Positions 49,214 to 59,630 of a DNA stretch of 64,000 nucleotides are shown here, in pieces. Origin of the DNA: Yoonia sp. Lineage in GTDB: Bacteria > Pseudomonadota > Alphaproteobacteria > Rhodobacterales > Rhodobacteraceae. Every line of letters begins with the position of its first letter. Positions within the stretch are counted from its first letter, which is position 1. The notes under the pieces are model-generated. The model worked only from the letters and a program-made list of their open reading frames with translations, was not told where the DNA came from and ran no database searches. The stretch spans positions 33,218 to 97,217 of the forward strand of contig NZ_JANQTS010000064.1 in assembly GCF_030731595.1 (NCBI RefSeq), read 5' to 3'. The translations under genes and the position numbers were made by a program.

Positions 49214-51114
49214 GCCAGTGGCTCCCAATAGACGCCCGCCGCAGGGATGACGGTGCCATTCCACTTTTGTGGTTTCGGGGCATAGTTAAAGATGAAACGA
49301 TGCGTGGCCGTGTCGCGCAGGCGCAACCCTTCGGGCAGGCGGTAGCTGGGCAGGTCCAGCACATCACACAAGCCCCCGATGATGCTGTCGAATGTCGCAT
49401 CATCCGGCCAGCCCGCAAGATAGCGCAGGCTATCGCCGCCCATGATGGCAGGCTGTCCGGCCTTCGTGCTCAGGTGGACGGGGGCCGTGCCTTCCAGATG
49501 CTCGAACCAATGCACAAAGCGGCCACCGCCTTGCAGTTTGATCTTGTCGTTGGGCGGCATGCTTTCGGTCAGCGCGATGGTCACATCCGTATCGGGCAGA
49601 TGCGGACCCAACGGGTTCGGAATGGCCAGCTCATCGGTTTTGGTATCGGTCCGTGGCCCGATCAGGGCGATACCGTCAAAGCGCGCCAATGCCGCGCGCA
49701 GAGGGTCCGAAAGGGTCATCAGGCCGGGTGCGAGCACAAGCTTGTAGGCAGAAAGGTCTGCCGTGTCGGGGGGCAGAATATCGATATTCAGCCCCGCCCG
49801 CCGCAACGCGCGGTAAGCGGCGAAAGCCAGACGGAACATCTCGAAATCTGCGCCCTGTGGCTGGACATCCCAGGCCCAGGCGCTTTCGTAGTCAAAGACC
49901 AGCGCGGCTTGGGCTTGGGCGGTGCCGACCTCGCCCAGACCTTCGATCTCGTCCGCGACCTGACGGGCCTCGGCCAAACCCGGTGCAGGAGCGCTGTCAG
50001 GACGCAAAAGCCCCGCATGCATCTGTTCCTGCGCAAAAGGGGCCTGCCGCCAACGGAAATAGCAGACGGTCTCGGCCCCATGGGCAAAAGCCTCCCACGC
50101 CCAAAGCCGCGCCATGCCGGGTAGCGGGGCGGGGTTATAGGGCGCCCAGTTCACCGGACCGGGCTGTTGTTCCATCACCCAAAGACGCCCCTTGCCGACA
50201 GCGCGGTAAAGATCGTGGTGAAAGGCTTGGTTGTCGGGATGGCCCTGACGCAGGAAGGTTTGTTTGAACTTCGGCGTGCCTTCCAGTCGATCCGATAGAA
50301 AGCCGATAGGGTAACTGTCCCAGGATGCGATATCGAGATCAGCGCCGACCTTCCAATGGTCGAAGGTTGTGATCCGGCCCATATAGTTATGGATCAAGGG
50401 CGCGGTGGTATGCTTGCGCAGCTCGTCCGCCTGCACCTTGTTGAAGGCCGCGACCTGATCGGAACTATAGCGCCGAAAGGCAAGTTGATGCGGATGGTTG
50501 GGTTCTGTGACAGTCAGATTGGGCAGGTCGATCTGGTCGAATGTGTCATAATCCATCGACCAGAACACATTGCCCCATGCGCGGTTGAGCGCATCAGGCG
50601 ATTGGTATTTCTGCGCCAGCCAATCCTGAAAACCTTTGCGGGCAGCGTCCGAATAGCTCAGCGTGGTGTCGTGGCAGTCATACTCGTTGTCGATCTGCCA
50701 TGCCGCGATATGCGGGTTCTGCCCATAGCGTTCACCCATCAGGCGCGCGATCCGGCGGCATTCATCTCGGTAAGCGAGATGGCTGAAATCATAGTGCCTG
50801 CGCGAGCCGAATTTGCGCGGATGGCCCTGCGCATCGACAGCCAGCATGTCGGGATGCTTGTCGATCATCCAGCGTGGCGGGGTTGCGGTGGGCGTGCCCA
50901 GCACGACCTTGAGCCCCGCGTCCCCCAGAACTGCAATCGCGCGGTCGAGCCAGTCCCAAGTCAGAACGCCCGGAACGGCCTCCATCCGGCTCCAGCCGAA
51001 TTCACCGATCCGCACCCATGTCAGGCCGGTGGCGACCATCTGTGCGGCGTCCTTGGCCCATTGATCTTCGGGCCAGTGTTCGGGGTAATAGCAAACGCCA
51101 AGGGTGCGTTTCAT
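49210..51114 (-). CDS. Beta-galactosidase, GH42 family
   Basis: LGVCYYPEHWPEDQWAKDAAQM; HIAAWQIDNEYDCH (acid/base region). Confidence 0.94.
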   Translation of the reverse strand: MKRTLGVCYYPEHWPEDQWAKDAAQMVATGLTWVRIGEFGWSRMEAVPGVLTWDWLDRAIAVLGDAGLKVVLGTPTATPPRWMIDKHPDMLAVDAQGHPRKFGSRRHYDFSHLAYRDECRRIARLMGERYGQNPHIAAWQIDNEYDCHDTTLSYSDAARKGFQDWLAQKYQSPDALNRAWGNVFWSMDYDTFDQIDLPNLTVTEPNHPHQLAFRRYSSDQVAAFNKVQADELRKHTTAPLIHNYMGRITTFDHWKVGADLDIASWDSYPIGFLSDRLEGTPKFKQTFLRQGHPDNQAFHHDLYRAVGKGRLWVMEQQPGPVNWAPYNPAPLPGMARLWAWEAFAHGAETVCYFRWRQAPFAQEQMHAGLLRPDSAPAPGLAEARQVADEIEGLGEVGTAQAQAALVFDYESAWAWDVQPQGADFEMFRLAFAAYRALRRAGLNIDILPPDTADLSAYKLVLAPGLMTLSDPLRAALARFDGIALIGPRTDTKTDELAIPNPLGPHLPDTDVTIALTESMPPNDKIKLQGGGRFVHWFEHLEGTAPVHLSTKAGQPAIMGGDSLRYLAGWPDDATFDSIIGGLCDVLDLPSYRLPEGLRLRDTATHRFIFNYAPKPQKWNGTVIPAAGVYWEPLA

Positions 51115-51127
51115 GTTGGGGGTTCTT

Positions 51128-51961
51128 TCAATCGTTGCGCGACAGGATCACGCGATGTTCTGCTTGGCCTGTGTAGCGTGTTTGGACGCAAAATGTCTTG
51201 CCCTGATCCCCACCACTGAGGCCGACCGCCGCACTGGTACAAAAGAGCGTACTGAAATCATCGCCGCCAAAAGCCGGGCAGGACGTTTGACGGCCCGCAA
51301 AACTGAAACTTTCAATGAACTGCCCCTCAGGGTCGTAACCGGCCACGCGGCCCATGCCCCATTGAGCATTCCAAAGGTTGCCACTGGCATCCACGACAGC
51401 GCCGTCAGGGCGGAAATCGGTTCCTGCCAGGTCGATATGCAAGACAGGATCACCCACGGGCCAGCCCTGAGCATCCAGTGCCACACGCATGATCTTTTGG
51501 GTCGGGGTGTCGGTGAAATAGGCGGTCCGCCCATCGGGTGCAAAACAGATCGCATTGGATATGGTGATTGGCGCGAAAAGCCGACGCAATTCGCCTTTGT
51601 AGTAGCGATAAATCGCGCCTGCACCTACTTCGGCATTGATACCCATCGTGCCGATCCAGAACCCGCCCTGCGGATCGGCCCGCCCGTCGTTCGAACGGGT
51701 GACGGGGTTATCCGCCTCTAGCGGCACAATGACTTGGTGATCGCCTGTCGTAATGTCGAAATGGCGCAAAGCATTGCTGGTTGCGATCAAAAGGGTGTTC
51801 TGGTCCAGCCAACCTGCTGCGCTCACATAGTCCTCGAACTGCCAAAGCTGGCCTTTCCTGTGGAGCCGCTTTCCAAGAATATCGAACCAGAAGAGTTCCT
51901 TGCGGGTCGGATGCCACAGCGGGCCTTCGCCCAGTTCGCATTGGGTATCGTCGTAAATCAT
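51128..51961 (-). CDS. SMP-30/gluconolactonase family protein (probable galactonolactonase)
   Basis: [45 protein letters not shown]. Confidence 0.9.
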   Translation of the reverse strand: MIYDDTQCELGEGPLWHPTRKELFWFDILGKRLHRKGQLWQFEDYVSAAGWLDQNTLLIATSNALRHFDITTGDHQVIVPLEADNPVTRSNDGRADPQGGFWIGTMGINAEVGAGAIYRYYKGELRRLFAPITISNAICFAPDGRTAYFTDTPTQKIMRVALDAQGWPVGDPVLHIDLAGTDFRPDGAVVDASGNLWNAQWGMGRVAGYDPEGQFIESFSFAGRQTSCPAFGGDDFSTLFCTSAAVGLSGGDQGKTFCVQTRYTGQAEHRVILSRND

Positions 51962-52563
51962 TGCGCGGCTTCATCATAGGCCGCGACCATATCGCGGGCG
52001 CGGGCTGTGACCTCCGCCACGGTAAAGCCGGGCTTGTAAAGTGCTGATCCGATGCCGAATCCGTCTGCTGTCGCGGCCATCCATTCCGCAAAATTATCCG
52101 CGCCAGCACCGCCGACGGCATAGACAAGCGTGCCTTTGGGCAGCACTGCGCGGATCGCCTTGATCCCTTCGGGGCCAATCAGGCTGGCGGGAAAAATCTT
52201 CAGTCCGTCCGCTCCGGCTTTCAGCGCGGTGAAACATTCGGTCGGGGTCATGACACCGGGCCAGCTTTGCAGCCCCGCTGTCTTGGTGGCGACGATGACG
52301 CGCTGATCACAGTTGGGCGAGACGATCAACTTGCCGCCCGCATTGGCAACCCGGCCCACATCATCGGTGGACAAGACCGTGCCTGCGCCGATCAGCGCAT
52401 CTTGTCCGTGCGCATCGGCCATCGCCTTGATGCTGTCAAAGGGATCGGGTGAATTCAGCGGCACTTCGATCTTGGTGATGCCGGCGGCGATCAGGGCGGC
52501 AGCGATAGGGGCGGCCTCGGGCGGGGTCACACCGCGCAGGATGGCGATCAACGGGCGGTCCAT
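51958..52563 (-). CDS. dgoA: 2-dehydro-3-deoxy-6-phosphogalactonate aldolase
   Basis: KDPG-aldolase family: [52 protein letters not shown]. Confidence 0.93.
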   Translation of the reverse strand: MDRPLIAILRGVTPPEAAPIAAALIAAGITKIEVPLNSPDPFDSIKAMADAHGQDALIGAGTVLSTDDVGRVANAGGKLIVSPNCDQRVIVATKTAGLQSWPGVMTPTECFTALKAGADGLKIFPASLIGPEGIKAIRAVLPKGTLVYAVGGAGADNFAEWMAATADGFGIGSALYKPGFTVAEVTARARDMVAAYDEAAQ

Positions 52564-52566
52564 ATA

Positions 52567-53472
52567 TTATCCTTTCAAACGCTTGTAGGCGGTAGTGAGG
52601 CCCGCAAGCGTTATCGCCTTGGCGTTCACTTGGGTTGCAGGGGCGGCTTGCGTGGCAAGGGCATCGACGTAGAGTTTCGCCAATCCGCTGTCGCCGATCA
52701 CCGCGATTTGCTGGCCCAGCCAATAGGGTTTGGCCGCAGCAAGTTCCGCCCCGATCAAGAGCCCCGACAATTGTGCACGCGCCGTCGTTCCTGCCATATC
52801 ATGCAACAGACCATTGGCGCGCAACGAAAACAGACGCGCCGCCAACCGTTCGGGACGTGCAATCGCCTGCTCCAGACCGGTCAGAAAGGCGGCATCATCC
52901 CAGCCTGCACTTGCCACCGAATGGCGCAGGACTGTGTGTTTGGCGATGGTGTCGAACAGTTCTCCGGTCATGAAGGTCTGAAAGCTGACGACCTCGTCCG
53001 CACTGATATGCACCCATTTGGTATGGGTGCCAGGCAAGCAAATCACACCGTCCCAGCGTGGGTTGCGGGCCAGAAAGCCGCTGATCTGGGTTTCTTCGCC
53101 GCGCATGACATCGGCGGGGTCCACCTGCTTGATGCCGGGAATGACATGGACTTGCAGGTTAGGGTCTTGGGTCGGCGCGCGCACAAGCCCTTCGGGTAAG
53201 GTGGGGCAAGGGACTGCGGCATAGGGTGCCTCGACCCAGCCTTGCCGCGATCCGACCATGCCGCAGGCAATGACTGTCGTGGGCTTGCTGATCCACGCGC
53301 CTGCAACGGCCAAGAGTGCCGGCTCGAACCCCTCGCGGGCCAGTTTGCCCATGCCCTGATCGGATGAGGCTTCGGCCAGCACATCGCCAGAGGCGGACAT
53401 CGCCCATGCACGCATATTGCTGGTGCCCCAATCGACGGCAATCCAATCTGCTGTGACCCTGCCGCTTGTCAT
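52567..53472 (-). CDS. dgoK: 2-dehydro-3-deoxygalactonokinase
   Basis: DWIAVDWGTSNMRAWAM; CLPGTHTKWVHI. Confidence 0.94.
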   Translation of the reverse strand: MTSGRVTADWIAVDWGTSNMRAWAMSASGDVLAEASSDQGMGKLAREGFEPALLAVAGAWISKPTTVIACGMVGSRQGWVEAPYAAVPCPTLPEGLVRAPTQDPNLQVHVIPGIKQVDPADVMRGEETQISGFLARNPRWDGVICLPGTHTKWVHISADEVVSFQTFMTGELFDTIAKHTVLRHSVASAGWDDAAFLTGLEQAIARPERLAARLFSLRANGLLHDMAGTTARAQLSGLLIGAELAAAKPYWLGQQIAVIGDSGLAKLYVDALATQAAPATQVNAKAITLAGLTTAYKRLKG

Positions 53473-54227
53473 CCGGTTCCCACCACGCCTGCGTCAATCA
53501 CCATTGTCTGCCCCGTCATCATTGCCGAAGCATCAGAGGCCAGAAACAAGGTGCCACCTACCATATGCTTGGGTTGAATAAAGGTCTGCAGGCATTGTTT
53601 CTGCAAAAAGGCCGCCTTGGCATCGGGCGTGGCCCACATCTTTTCCTGTTTTTCGGTAAAGACCCAGCCGGGTGCGATCGCATTGACCCGGATGCCTTTG
53701 GGGCCCCATTCGCGGGCGAGTGCGCGGGTCATGCCCATGATGCCAGCGTTGGCGCTGACATAGGGCACCATACCTGCGGCCCCCATCAGATAGGTGATCG
53801 AAGAATAGTTGATGATCGACCCTTTGGGGCCCATCAGGCTGGCGGCCTTTTGGCAGGCAAAGAAATAGGCCTTGAAGTTGATGTCCTGCATCTGGTCCCA
53901 GATGTCGGTTGTGATCTGCATCGCGTCATAACGCATGTCGTTGGCGGCATTGTTGACCAGCACGTTCAGCGGGCCATGTGCGGCAACGGCCTGATCCATC
54001 GCCGCCTGAAGGGCGGTGGTATCGGTGATGTCGCATTGGATGAAAAGCGGGCGGTTGCCGTGGTCGGCCTCCATCTGGTCCGCGAAAGCCGTAGCATCGG
54101 AACGCCCGACAAAGGCGACCCTGGCCCCCTGCGCCAGAAAACCTGCCGTTAGTGCAGCACCGATCCCGTTGCCGCCGCCGGTGATAAACACCGACGCGCC
54201 GTTCAGATCATGAAAGGTTGCGTTCAT
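53469..54227 (-). CDS. SDR family oxidoreductase, probable galactose dehydrogenase
   Basis: VFITGGGNGIGAALTAGFLAQG; locus context; start MNATFHDLNG. Confidence 0.88.
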   Translation of the reverse strand: MNATFHDLNGASVFITGGGNGIGAALTAGFLAQGARVAFVGRSDATAFADQMEADHGNRPLFIQCDITDTTALQAAMDQAVAAHGPLNVLVNNAANDMRYDAMQITTDIWDQMQDINFKAYFFACQKAASLMGPKGSIINYSSITYLMGAAGMVPYVSANAGIMGMTRALAREWGPKGIRVNAIAPGWVFTEKQEKMWATPDAKAAFLQKQCLQTFIQPKHMVGGTLFLASDASAMMTGQTMVIDAGVVGTG

Positions 54228-56308
54228 AGCCGCGCCCCTTCCAAGACCCACATCCGTTCCGGGAATGACCAAGGCAAGGTCACGCCGTGGCGCATCAGAT
54301 AGGCGCCTGAAAGCTCCAGCGCGTCGGTTTTGAGGGCGGTCGTGCCGCGCGACAAATGGTGCAATGTGTTGCGGTTGGTGAGGACGATCCGGTAGGTCGC
54401 GGCAGGGTCCAGCCCTGTCAGTCGCAAGGGGCGCGGTGCGATTTGCGCACTTGTCGCGGCCTTGCCTGCAAAGACCACAAAGCGGTCCTTGGCACGGGCC
54501 AGTTGCTGTTCGGCGATCACCGCAGGGTCGGGGCTGTCCAGCCGCAGGATATCGGCAGTCTGCATCCAGTGACGGTTGTCTTTCCACCAGCGGGTCACTT
54601 CCGTCAGTATGGCCGTCTCGCTTTCGTTCAATTCGCGCGGGTCCATCTCGAACCCCATATGGCGCTGTGCTGCGACCCACGCGCGAAAACTCATATCAAG
54701 GGTACGTCCAGAGGTGTGGCATTGCCTTGGGCCCACATGGCTGCCGGTCACCGAAAGCGGCAAGAACAGGGCGGCATCATGCTGGATGCGCAGCCGTTCC
54801 AATGCGTCGTTGCTGTCAGAGAGCCAGACCCGCTGGGTGCGCTCCAGAATACCGAAGTCGATGCGCCCGCCGCCCGAAGCACAGGTTTCGATCTCGACCA
54901 AAGGGAATGCGGCACGCAGCCGGTCGATCAGTGCGTAAGACCCGCGTGTTTGGGATGCATCGGGCATCGGCAGCACACGGTTGTGGTCCCATTTGATATA
55001 GTCGATTTCGTTGTCGCGCAGGATCGCGGACATGCGGTCGTATAGATATTCTCGCACCTCGGGCAGCGCCATGTTCAGCGCCTTTTGCTGACGTCCCAGC
55101 GTTTGATCCTCGCTGCCCAAGACCCAATCGGGATGGGCGCGGTGAATGTCGCTGTCCTCGTTGATCATCTCTGGTTCAAACCAGATCCCGAATGTCATGC
55201 CGCGACGATGCACATGGTTGATCAGCGGCGTCAGCCCGTCGGGGTATTTGCGCGGGTCCACGGTCCAGTCGGACAGGCTGCGGGTGTCGTCGTCGCGATT
55301 GCCGAACCAGCCGTCATCCAGCACAAAGCGTTCCGCCCCCAAGGCCGCAGCCCGATCAGCGATGTCTTGCAACTCGGGGATCCGGTGGTCGAAATAGACG
55401 GCTTCCCAGCAGTTGTAATGCACAGGGCGGGGTGCATCGGGTTTCGGCCATGTCACAATGCGGTCGCGCAGATGGCGTTGGAAGGACACCGCGCAACCGT
55501 TCAGGCCCGTGTCGGAATAAACGATATAAAGCGGGGCGGTCTTGAACTGTGTCGCCGGTTCAATTTCCATCCGCGCGGCATGGCCCCATTGGATCTGGCG
55601 GCGGCCATCCTGCAATTCTTCGGCGATCATCCGGTGGCCACCCGACCAGCCGTAGTGGAAGGCATAAGCCTCGCCCTCGGTATTCGTGGCCCCCCGGCAA
55701 GGCACGATCAATCCGGGAAAGTGTTCGTGGCCGGTGCGCCCGGTCCGGTTTTCGCGGTAGCGCATACCAGCGGACCAAGCGGTGCGTGACAGTTGGAATT
55801 CACCGCACCAGCGGCCGGAAACGTCAATCATCTCGTCCGATTGCTGCGGAGCGGGCAGAACGGGGGCGGCCAGCCAATGCAGATGCATCGGGCGATCCGC
55901 CTCAAACTCGGTCTGACAGGTGATGACGTGGGTTTGCGGGTCTGACCGGAACGCAAACTTCAGACCCAGACGGTTTTGCGGGTCCCAATAGGACAGATAA
56001 AGGAAGGTCGCAGTCTGCGTAGCATCCTCAAAGCAGAATTTAGGCAGCAACGGTGTGCCGTCTGTATCCCTGACAATCAGACCGGGCTGGCCGGGAAAAC
56101 TGCGGCTGGCCTCGGGGGACAACGACAGGTCGGGGTTCTGGTCCAGCATCCCGCCTGTCACATCGATCACATGGGCTGCATGCAGCGTGTTGAGGTCCTC
56201 TGCCTCAGGCAGGGATGCGCCCCAATAGACCACCTCGGGGAGCCGGTCGTTGCGGGCCGCCAAGACAAGTGTCTGGCGACCATCATCGATACGATAAGTT
56301 CTGTTCAT
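54224..56308 (-). CDS. Alpha-galactosidase, GH36 family
   Basis: ERFVLDDGWFGNRDDD; DYIKWDHNRVL; LVEIETCASGGGRIDFG. Confidence 0.95.
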   Translation of the reverse strand: MNRTYRIDDGRQTLVLAARNDRLPEVVYWGASLPEAEDLNTLHAAHVIDVTGGMLDQNPDLSLSPEASRSFPGQPGLIVRDTDGTPLLPKFCFEDATQTATFLYLSYWDPQNRLGLKFAFRSDPQTHVITCQTEFEADRPMHLHWLAAPVLPAPQQSDEMIDVSGRWCGEFQLSRTAWSAGMRYRENRTGRTGHEHFPGLIVPCRGATNTEGEAYAFHYGWSGGHRMIAEELQDGRRQIQWGHAARMEIEPATQFKTAPLYIVYSDTGLNGCAVSFQRHLRDRIVTWPKPDAPRPVHYNCWEAVYFDHRIPELQDIADRAAALGAERFVLDDGWFGNRDDDTRSLSDWTVDPRKYPDGLTPLINHVHRRGMTFGIWFEPEMINEDSDIHRAHPDWVLGSEDQTLGRQQKALNMALPEVREYLYDRMSAILRDNEIDYIKWDHNRVLPMPDASQTRGSYALIDRLRAAFPLVEIETCASGGGRIDFGILERTQRVWLSDSNDALERLRIQHDAALFLPLSVTGSHVGPRQCHTSGRTLDMSFRAWVAAQRHMGFEMDPRELNESETAILTEVTRWWKDNRHWMQTADILRLDSPDPAVIAEQQLARAKDRFVVFAGKAATSAQIAPRPLRLTGLDPAATYRIVLTNRNTLHHLSRGTTALKTDALELSGAYLMRHGVTLPWSFPERMWVLEGARL

Positions 56309-56314
56309 CTGATC

Positions 56315-57163
56315 TTACTTTACGGCCCCGAGGGTTAGGCCTGCGATGAAGTGTTTCTGCATCAGAAAAAACATCGCCACGGGGGGAAGGGCTGCGACAA
56401 TCGAACCCGCACTCATCAGGTGATAGGCGGCGCGGTATTGGGCGTTAAAGCTGGTGATGCCAGCGGTGACGGGCTGGCTTTCGGGGCCTTGGGTCAGGAC
56501 CACCGCCCAGAAATAATCGTTCCAGATGAAGGTAAAGATCAGCACGGCCATGGCGGCGATCGCGGGCTTCATCAGGGGCAGAACGACATAGAGGAAGATG
56601 CGCCATTCGGCGACGCCTTCGACGCGGGCGGCCTCGATCAGCGGAAACGGCAGGGCGCGGATGAAGTTGCGCATAAAGAGGGTGGCAAAGCCGGTCTGGA
56701 AGGCGATGTGAAACAGAACAAGACCTGTCTTGGTGTTGTAGAGTCCCATGTCTACGGTCAGGTCGCGCACCGGAACCATCAGGATCTGGAAGGGCACAAA
56801 GTTACCAGCGATGAACATAAAGAAAATCAGCAGGTTGCCTTTGAATTTATAGACCCCCAGCGCAAAGCCGGTCATGCAGGCCAGCGCCACCGTGCCGATC
56901 ACGGTGGGCACAGTGATCATCACAGAGTTCAGCAGATAGCGCGGCATGTCGCTTTCGAAAAAGACCCGACCGTAGTTGTTGAACAACTCGAAAGACGAAG
57001 GCATCCCCCAATAATTGCCATTGGTGAAATCGACATCGGGCTTGATCGAAAAGATCATCACCGCGATCAGCGGCAGCAACCACAGGATCAAGGCAAACGG
57101 CAGCAGGGTCTGATAACTGATCTGGACCGCGCGCGAGGATTTCTGGACAGGGGTCGGGAACAT
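56315..57163 (-). CDS. Carbohydrate ABC transporter permease (MalG-like)
   Basis: 282 aa; EAARVEGVAEWRIFLYVVLPLMKPAIAAMAV EAA loop. Confidence 0.93.
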   Translation of the reverse strand: MFPTPVQKSSRAVQISYQTLLPFALILWLLPLIAVMIFSIKPDVDFTNGNYWGMPSSFELFNNYGRVFFESDMPRYLLNSVMITVPTVIGTVALACMTGFALGVYKFKGNLLIFFMFIAGNFVPFQILMVPVRDLTVDMGLYNTKTGLVLFHIAFQTGFATLFMRNFIRALPFPLIEAARVEGVAEWRIFLYVVLPLMKPAIAAMAVLIFTFIWNDYFWAVVLTQGPESQPVTAGITSFNAQYRAAYHLMSAGSIVAALPPVAMFFLMQKHFIAGLTLGAVK

Positions 57164-57164
57164 C

Positions 57165-58121
57165 TCAGCGCGCCTCTTTTTCGTCTTGGTACATCGACCA
57201 CAGGAAGTAAGAGATAAAGACCAGCATGATCAGGAACAGGACCACCGCTATGGCAGCGGCGTAGCCATATTGCAGCCCCCGTTCGCTCAGCGATTTTTCA
57301 AAGACGTAGAACGACAGCACGCGGGTCGAGCCGAAGGGTCCGCCGCCTGTCATGATCGACACAAGGTCAAAGCTGCGCAGCGCCCCGATGATCGTAACGA
57401 CGAAGGCGATGAAGGTGGCAGGTTTGAGTTGCGGGATGATGACATACCACAGCATCTTGCGGCCTTTGGCGCCATCCAGCCGCGCCGCTTCGACCTGTTC
57501 GGGGTCAACGGCGTTCAGGCCCGTGAGGTACAGGATCATGCAATAGGCAGTCTGTGGCCAAAGCCCTGCCGCGATAATCCCGTAGGTCGCCGCTGTCGGA
57601 TTCCCCAAGACACCGCCGCGAATTTCCAGACCGAACCAGCCCAACATGATGCTGAACAATCCGTCATTGGGCAGGTAGAACCACGAGAAAACAAGGCCCA
57701 CGACGACTTGGCTGATTACAAAGGGGAAAAAGAACAGCGACTTGTAAATGCGGATGCCGCGCACTGTCTGGTTCAGGAAAAGGGCGATAAAGAGCCCGCC
57801 CGGAATGGCCAACAGATAAAGCAGCAGCCATTTGAGGTTATTCCACAGCGAGATGTTGAAATTCCGGTCCGCCCGTTCGCCGTTCAGGCCAAAAAGCTTG
57901 TTGTAGTTCTCCATCCCGACATAGGTGCCGTTGGTCTCGATATCCCCCAGCCCGTTCCAGTCGTAAAGCGACAGGCTGAAGCTTTGGTAGATGGGGGCGA
58001 TCACATAGATGAAAAAGAACAGCACGCCGGGTGCAAGGAACAGCCATGGGGTGATGGCGATCTCGTTGCGCTTGTACCAGCCGCGTGTTGGCAAGGCCGC
58101 GCTATCGGAGGAGGTGGACAT
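57165..58121 (-). CDS. Sugar ABC transporter permease (MalF-like)
   Basis: EAARLDGAKGRKMLWYVIIPQLKP EAA loop; start MSTSSDSAALP at 58121. Confidence 0.93.
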   Translation of the reverse strand: MSTSSDSAALPTRGWYKRNEIAITPWLFLAPGVLFFFIYVIAPIYQSFSLSLYDWNGLGDIETNGTYVGMENYNKLFGLNGERADRNFNISLWNNLKWLLLYLLAIPGGLFIALFLNQTVRGIRIYKSLFFFPFVISQVVVGLVFSWFYLPNDGLFSIMLGWFGLEIRGGVLGNPTAATYGIIAAGLWPQTAYCMILYLTGLNAVDPEQVEAARLDGAKGRKMLWYVIIPQLKPATFIAFVVTIIGALRSFDLVSIMTGGGPFGSTRVLSFYVFEKSLSERGLQYGYAAAIAVVLFLIMLVFISYFLWSMYQDEKEAR

Positions 58122-58229
58122 GAGGATTCCTCTTTCCCTGTGGGCGCATGTGAAAGCGTCAGTAACCGGCGCTTGCAGATAGGCGAGGGGGGAAGGGTGC
58201 ACAGTTGCCTGCGCACCCCCCTTTTGGTC

Positions 58230-59489
58230 TTAGTAGATATCTTCGCGGGCTGCTTCCAGACGCTCGAGGATGTCCTCGAGGTTGGCTGGGAACACCATGA
58301 ATTCCTGGAAACCTTCCATGGCAACGGCGGCCATTTCAGCAGGGGCATCACGGTCAAAGAACTGGGCAATACCGCCCGGTGCTTTGTTGGAAAGCATATC
58401 AAAGCCTTCGTTCAGGAACTTGTCGTCATCCACAGAAGACATGGCGTTGACAGGCAACTGGCCAAGGTTCGATCCATTGTTGATCAAGGTCTGGTTCTCG
58501 GCCGAGACAACAAACTTCAGGAACTCGCGGGCCGCTTCCTTGTTTGTTGCCCCTGACGGGATGTGGAACGTGTCTGTTGGTGCATCTTCACCCTTTGGAA
58601 TGCCGGGTGTGATTTCGACGAACTGGTAGAAGTCCAACTGATCGTCGGTCAGGCCAGCTTCGCGCAATGGTGCCACAGCAAAGTTACCCATCAGGTAAGA
58701 GGCCGCTTCGCCATTGACCATGAAGGGCAGGGCTTCCTGCCAGCTATAGGTCTGGTGGTCGTCGATAAAGGCGCCCATGTCGATCAGCTGCTGCCAGTTT
58801 GCGAATGTCGCGCGGACTTCGTCAGAGGTCCAGCTTTCTTCGCCATTGGTCAGGCGTGCGTGGAAGTCATAGCCGTTGGTGCGCATGTTCAGATAGTCGA
58901 ACCAGCCGCCTGCGGTCCAAAGGAATTTCGTGCCGATGGTGTAGCACTTTACGCCATTGTCGAGCAGAGTCTGGCAGTTGGCCAGTTCTTCAGCCCAAGT
59001 CGTAGGCTCGGACAGGCCGTATTGGTCAAAGATGTCTTTGCGATAGTACACGCCCCACTGGTAATAAGTGTAAGGCACGCCGTACTGGGCGCCGTCGATG
59101 GTCAGCGCACCTTTGGTCGATGCGAGCTCTTCGCTCATCTGGCCTTCCCAGATGTCGGACACGTCCTCGAAGAGACCCGCTTCGACATATGGCAGCATGC
59201 GGTTGGCGGCATACCAGTTCGCAACGTCTGGCGCATTGGCGGTCAGGAAGTTGCGGATCTGGGTCTTGTAGGCCTCACGGTCAATGACCGTAAGCTCGAT
59301 GTTCAAGTCTGGGTGCATCGCGCCAAAACGCTCGACCATGCCTTCCATCACTGCGCGTGGCGCAGGGTTGGACATGTCCGAAAAGATGACCAGATCGCCC
59401 GAAAGCGATTGTGCATAGGTCTGTGTCGCAGATGTCGCCAGACCAGCAGCAACGAACGCCGCGAGCGACGTTTTAAGAATGGAATGCAT
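58230..59489 (-). CDS. Extracellular sugar-binding protein of ABC transporter
   Basis: Signal peptide MHSILKTSLAAFVAAGLATSATQTYAQ; SBP family 1 type. Confidence 0.93.
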   Translation of the reverse strand: MHSILKTSLAAFVAAGLATSATQTYAQSLSGDLVIFSDMSNPAPRAVMEGMVERFGAMHPDLNIELTVIDREAYKTQIRNFLTANAPDVANWYAANRMLPYVEAGLFEDVSDIWEGQMSEELASTKGALTIDGAQYGVPYTYYQWGVYYRKDIFDQYGLSEPTTWAEELANCQTLLDNGVKCYTIGTKFLWTAGGWFDYLNMRTNGYDFHARLTNGEESWTSDEVRATFANWQQLIDMGAFIDDHQTYSWQEALPFMVNGEAASYLMGNFAVAPLREAGLTDDQLDFYQFVEITPGIPKGEDAPTDTFHIPSGATNKEAAREFLKFVVSAENQTLINNGSNLGQLPVNAMSSVDDDKFLNEGFDMLSNKAPGGIAQFFDRDAPAEMAAVAMEGFQEFMVFPANLEDILERLEAAREDIY

Positions 59490-59535
59490 AGTGTCCTCCC
59501 TGGTGCTTCCATAGTGTAAACCGCGCTTCATAATG

Positions 59536-59552
59536 GTTTCATTATTTGAAAC
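59536..59552. promoter_or_regulatory. Inverted repeat GTTTCA-TTATT-TGAAAC; candidate IclR operator
   Basis: Perfect 6-bp arms between the divergent SBP and iclR genes, flanked by 9-bp direct repeats TAAACCGCG (59517, 59573). Confidence 0.5.
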
Positions 59553-59630
59553 TTGGTTTTGGATATTGATACTAAACCGCGAACAGGCTAGGTTTGTCAA
59601 CAGTCGAAGGCGGCACCGAGCGGGAGGTCA

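Noticed and set aside
53200-53220. GGTAAGGTGGGGC, resembling half of the family A palindrome
   Set aside because: Lies inside dgoK coding sequence and has no complementary arm.
57186-58556. 456-aa + strand ORF opposite the ABC permease and SBP genes
   Set aside because: Antisense shadow ORF of long GC-rich genes; no domain recognised. The same applies to 19118-20446 (opposite dnaX), 31159-32412 (opposite yejE/F), 322-1275 and 22955-23797.
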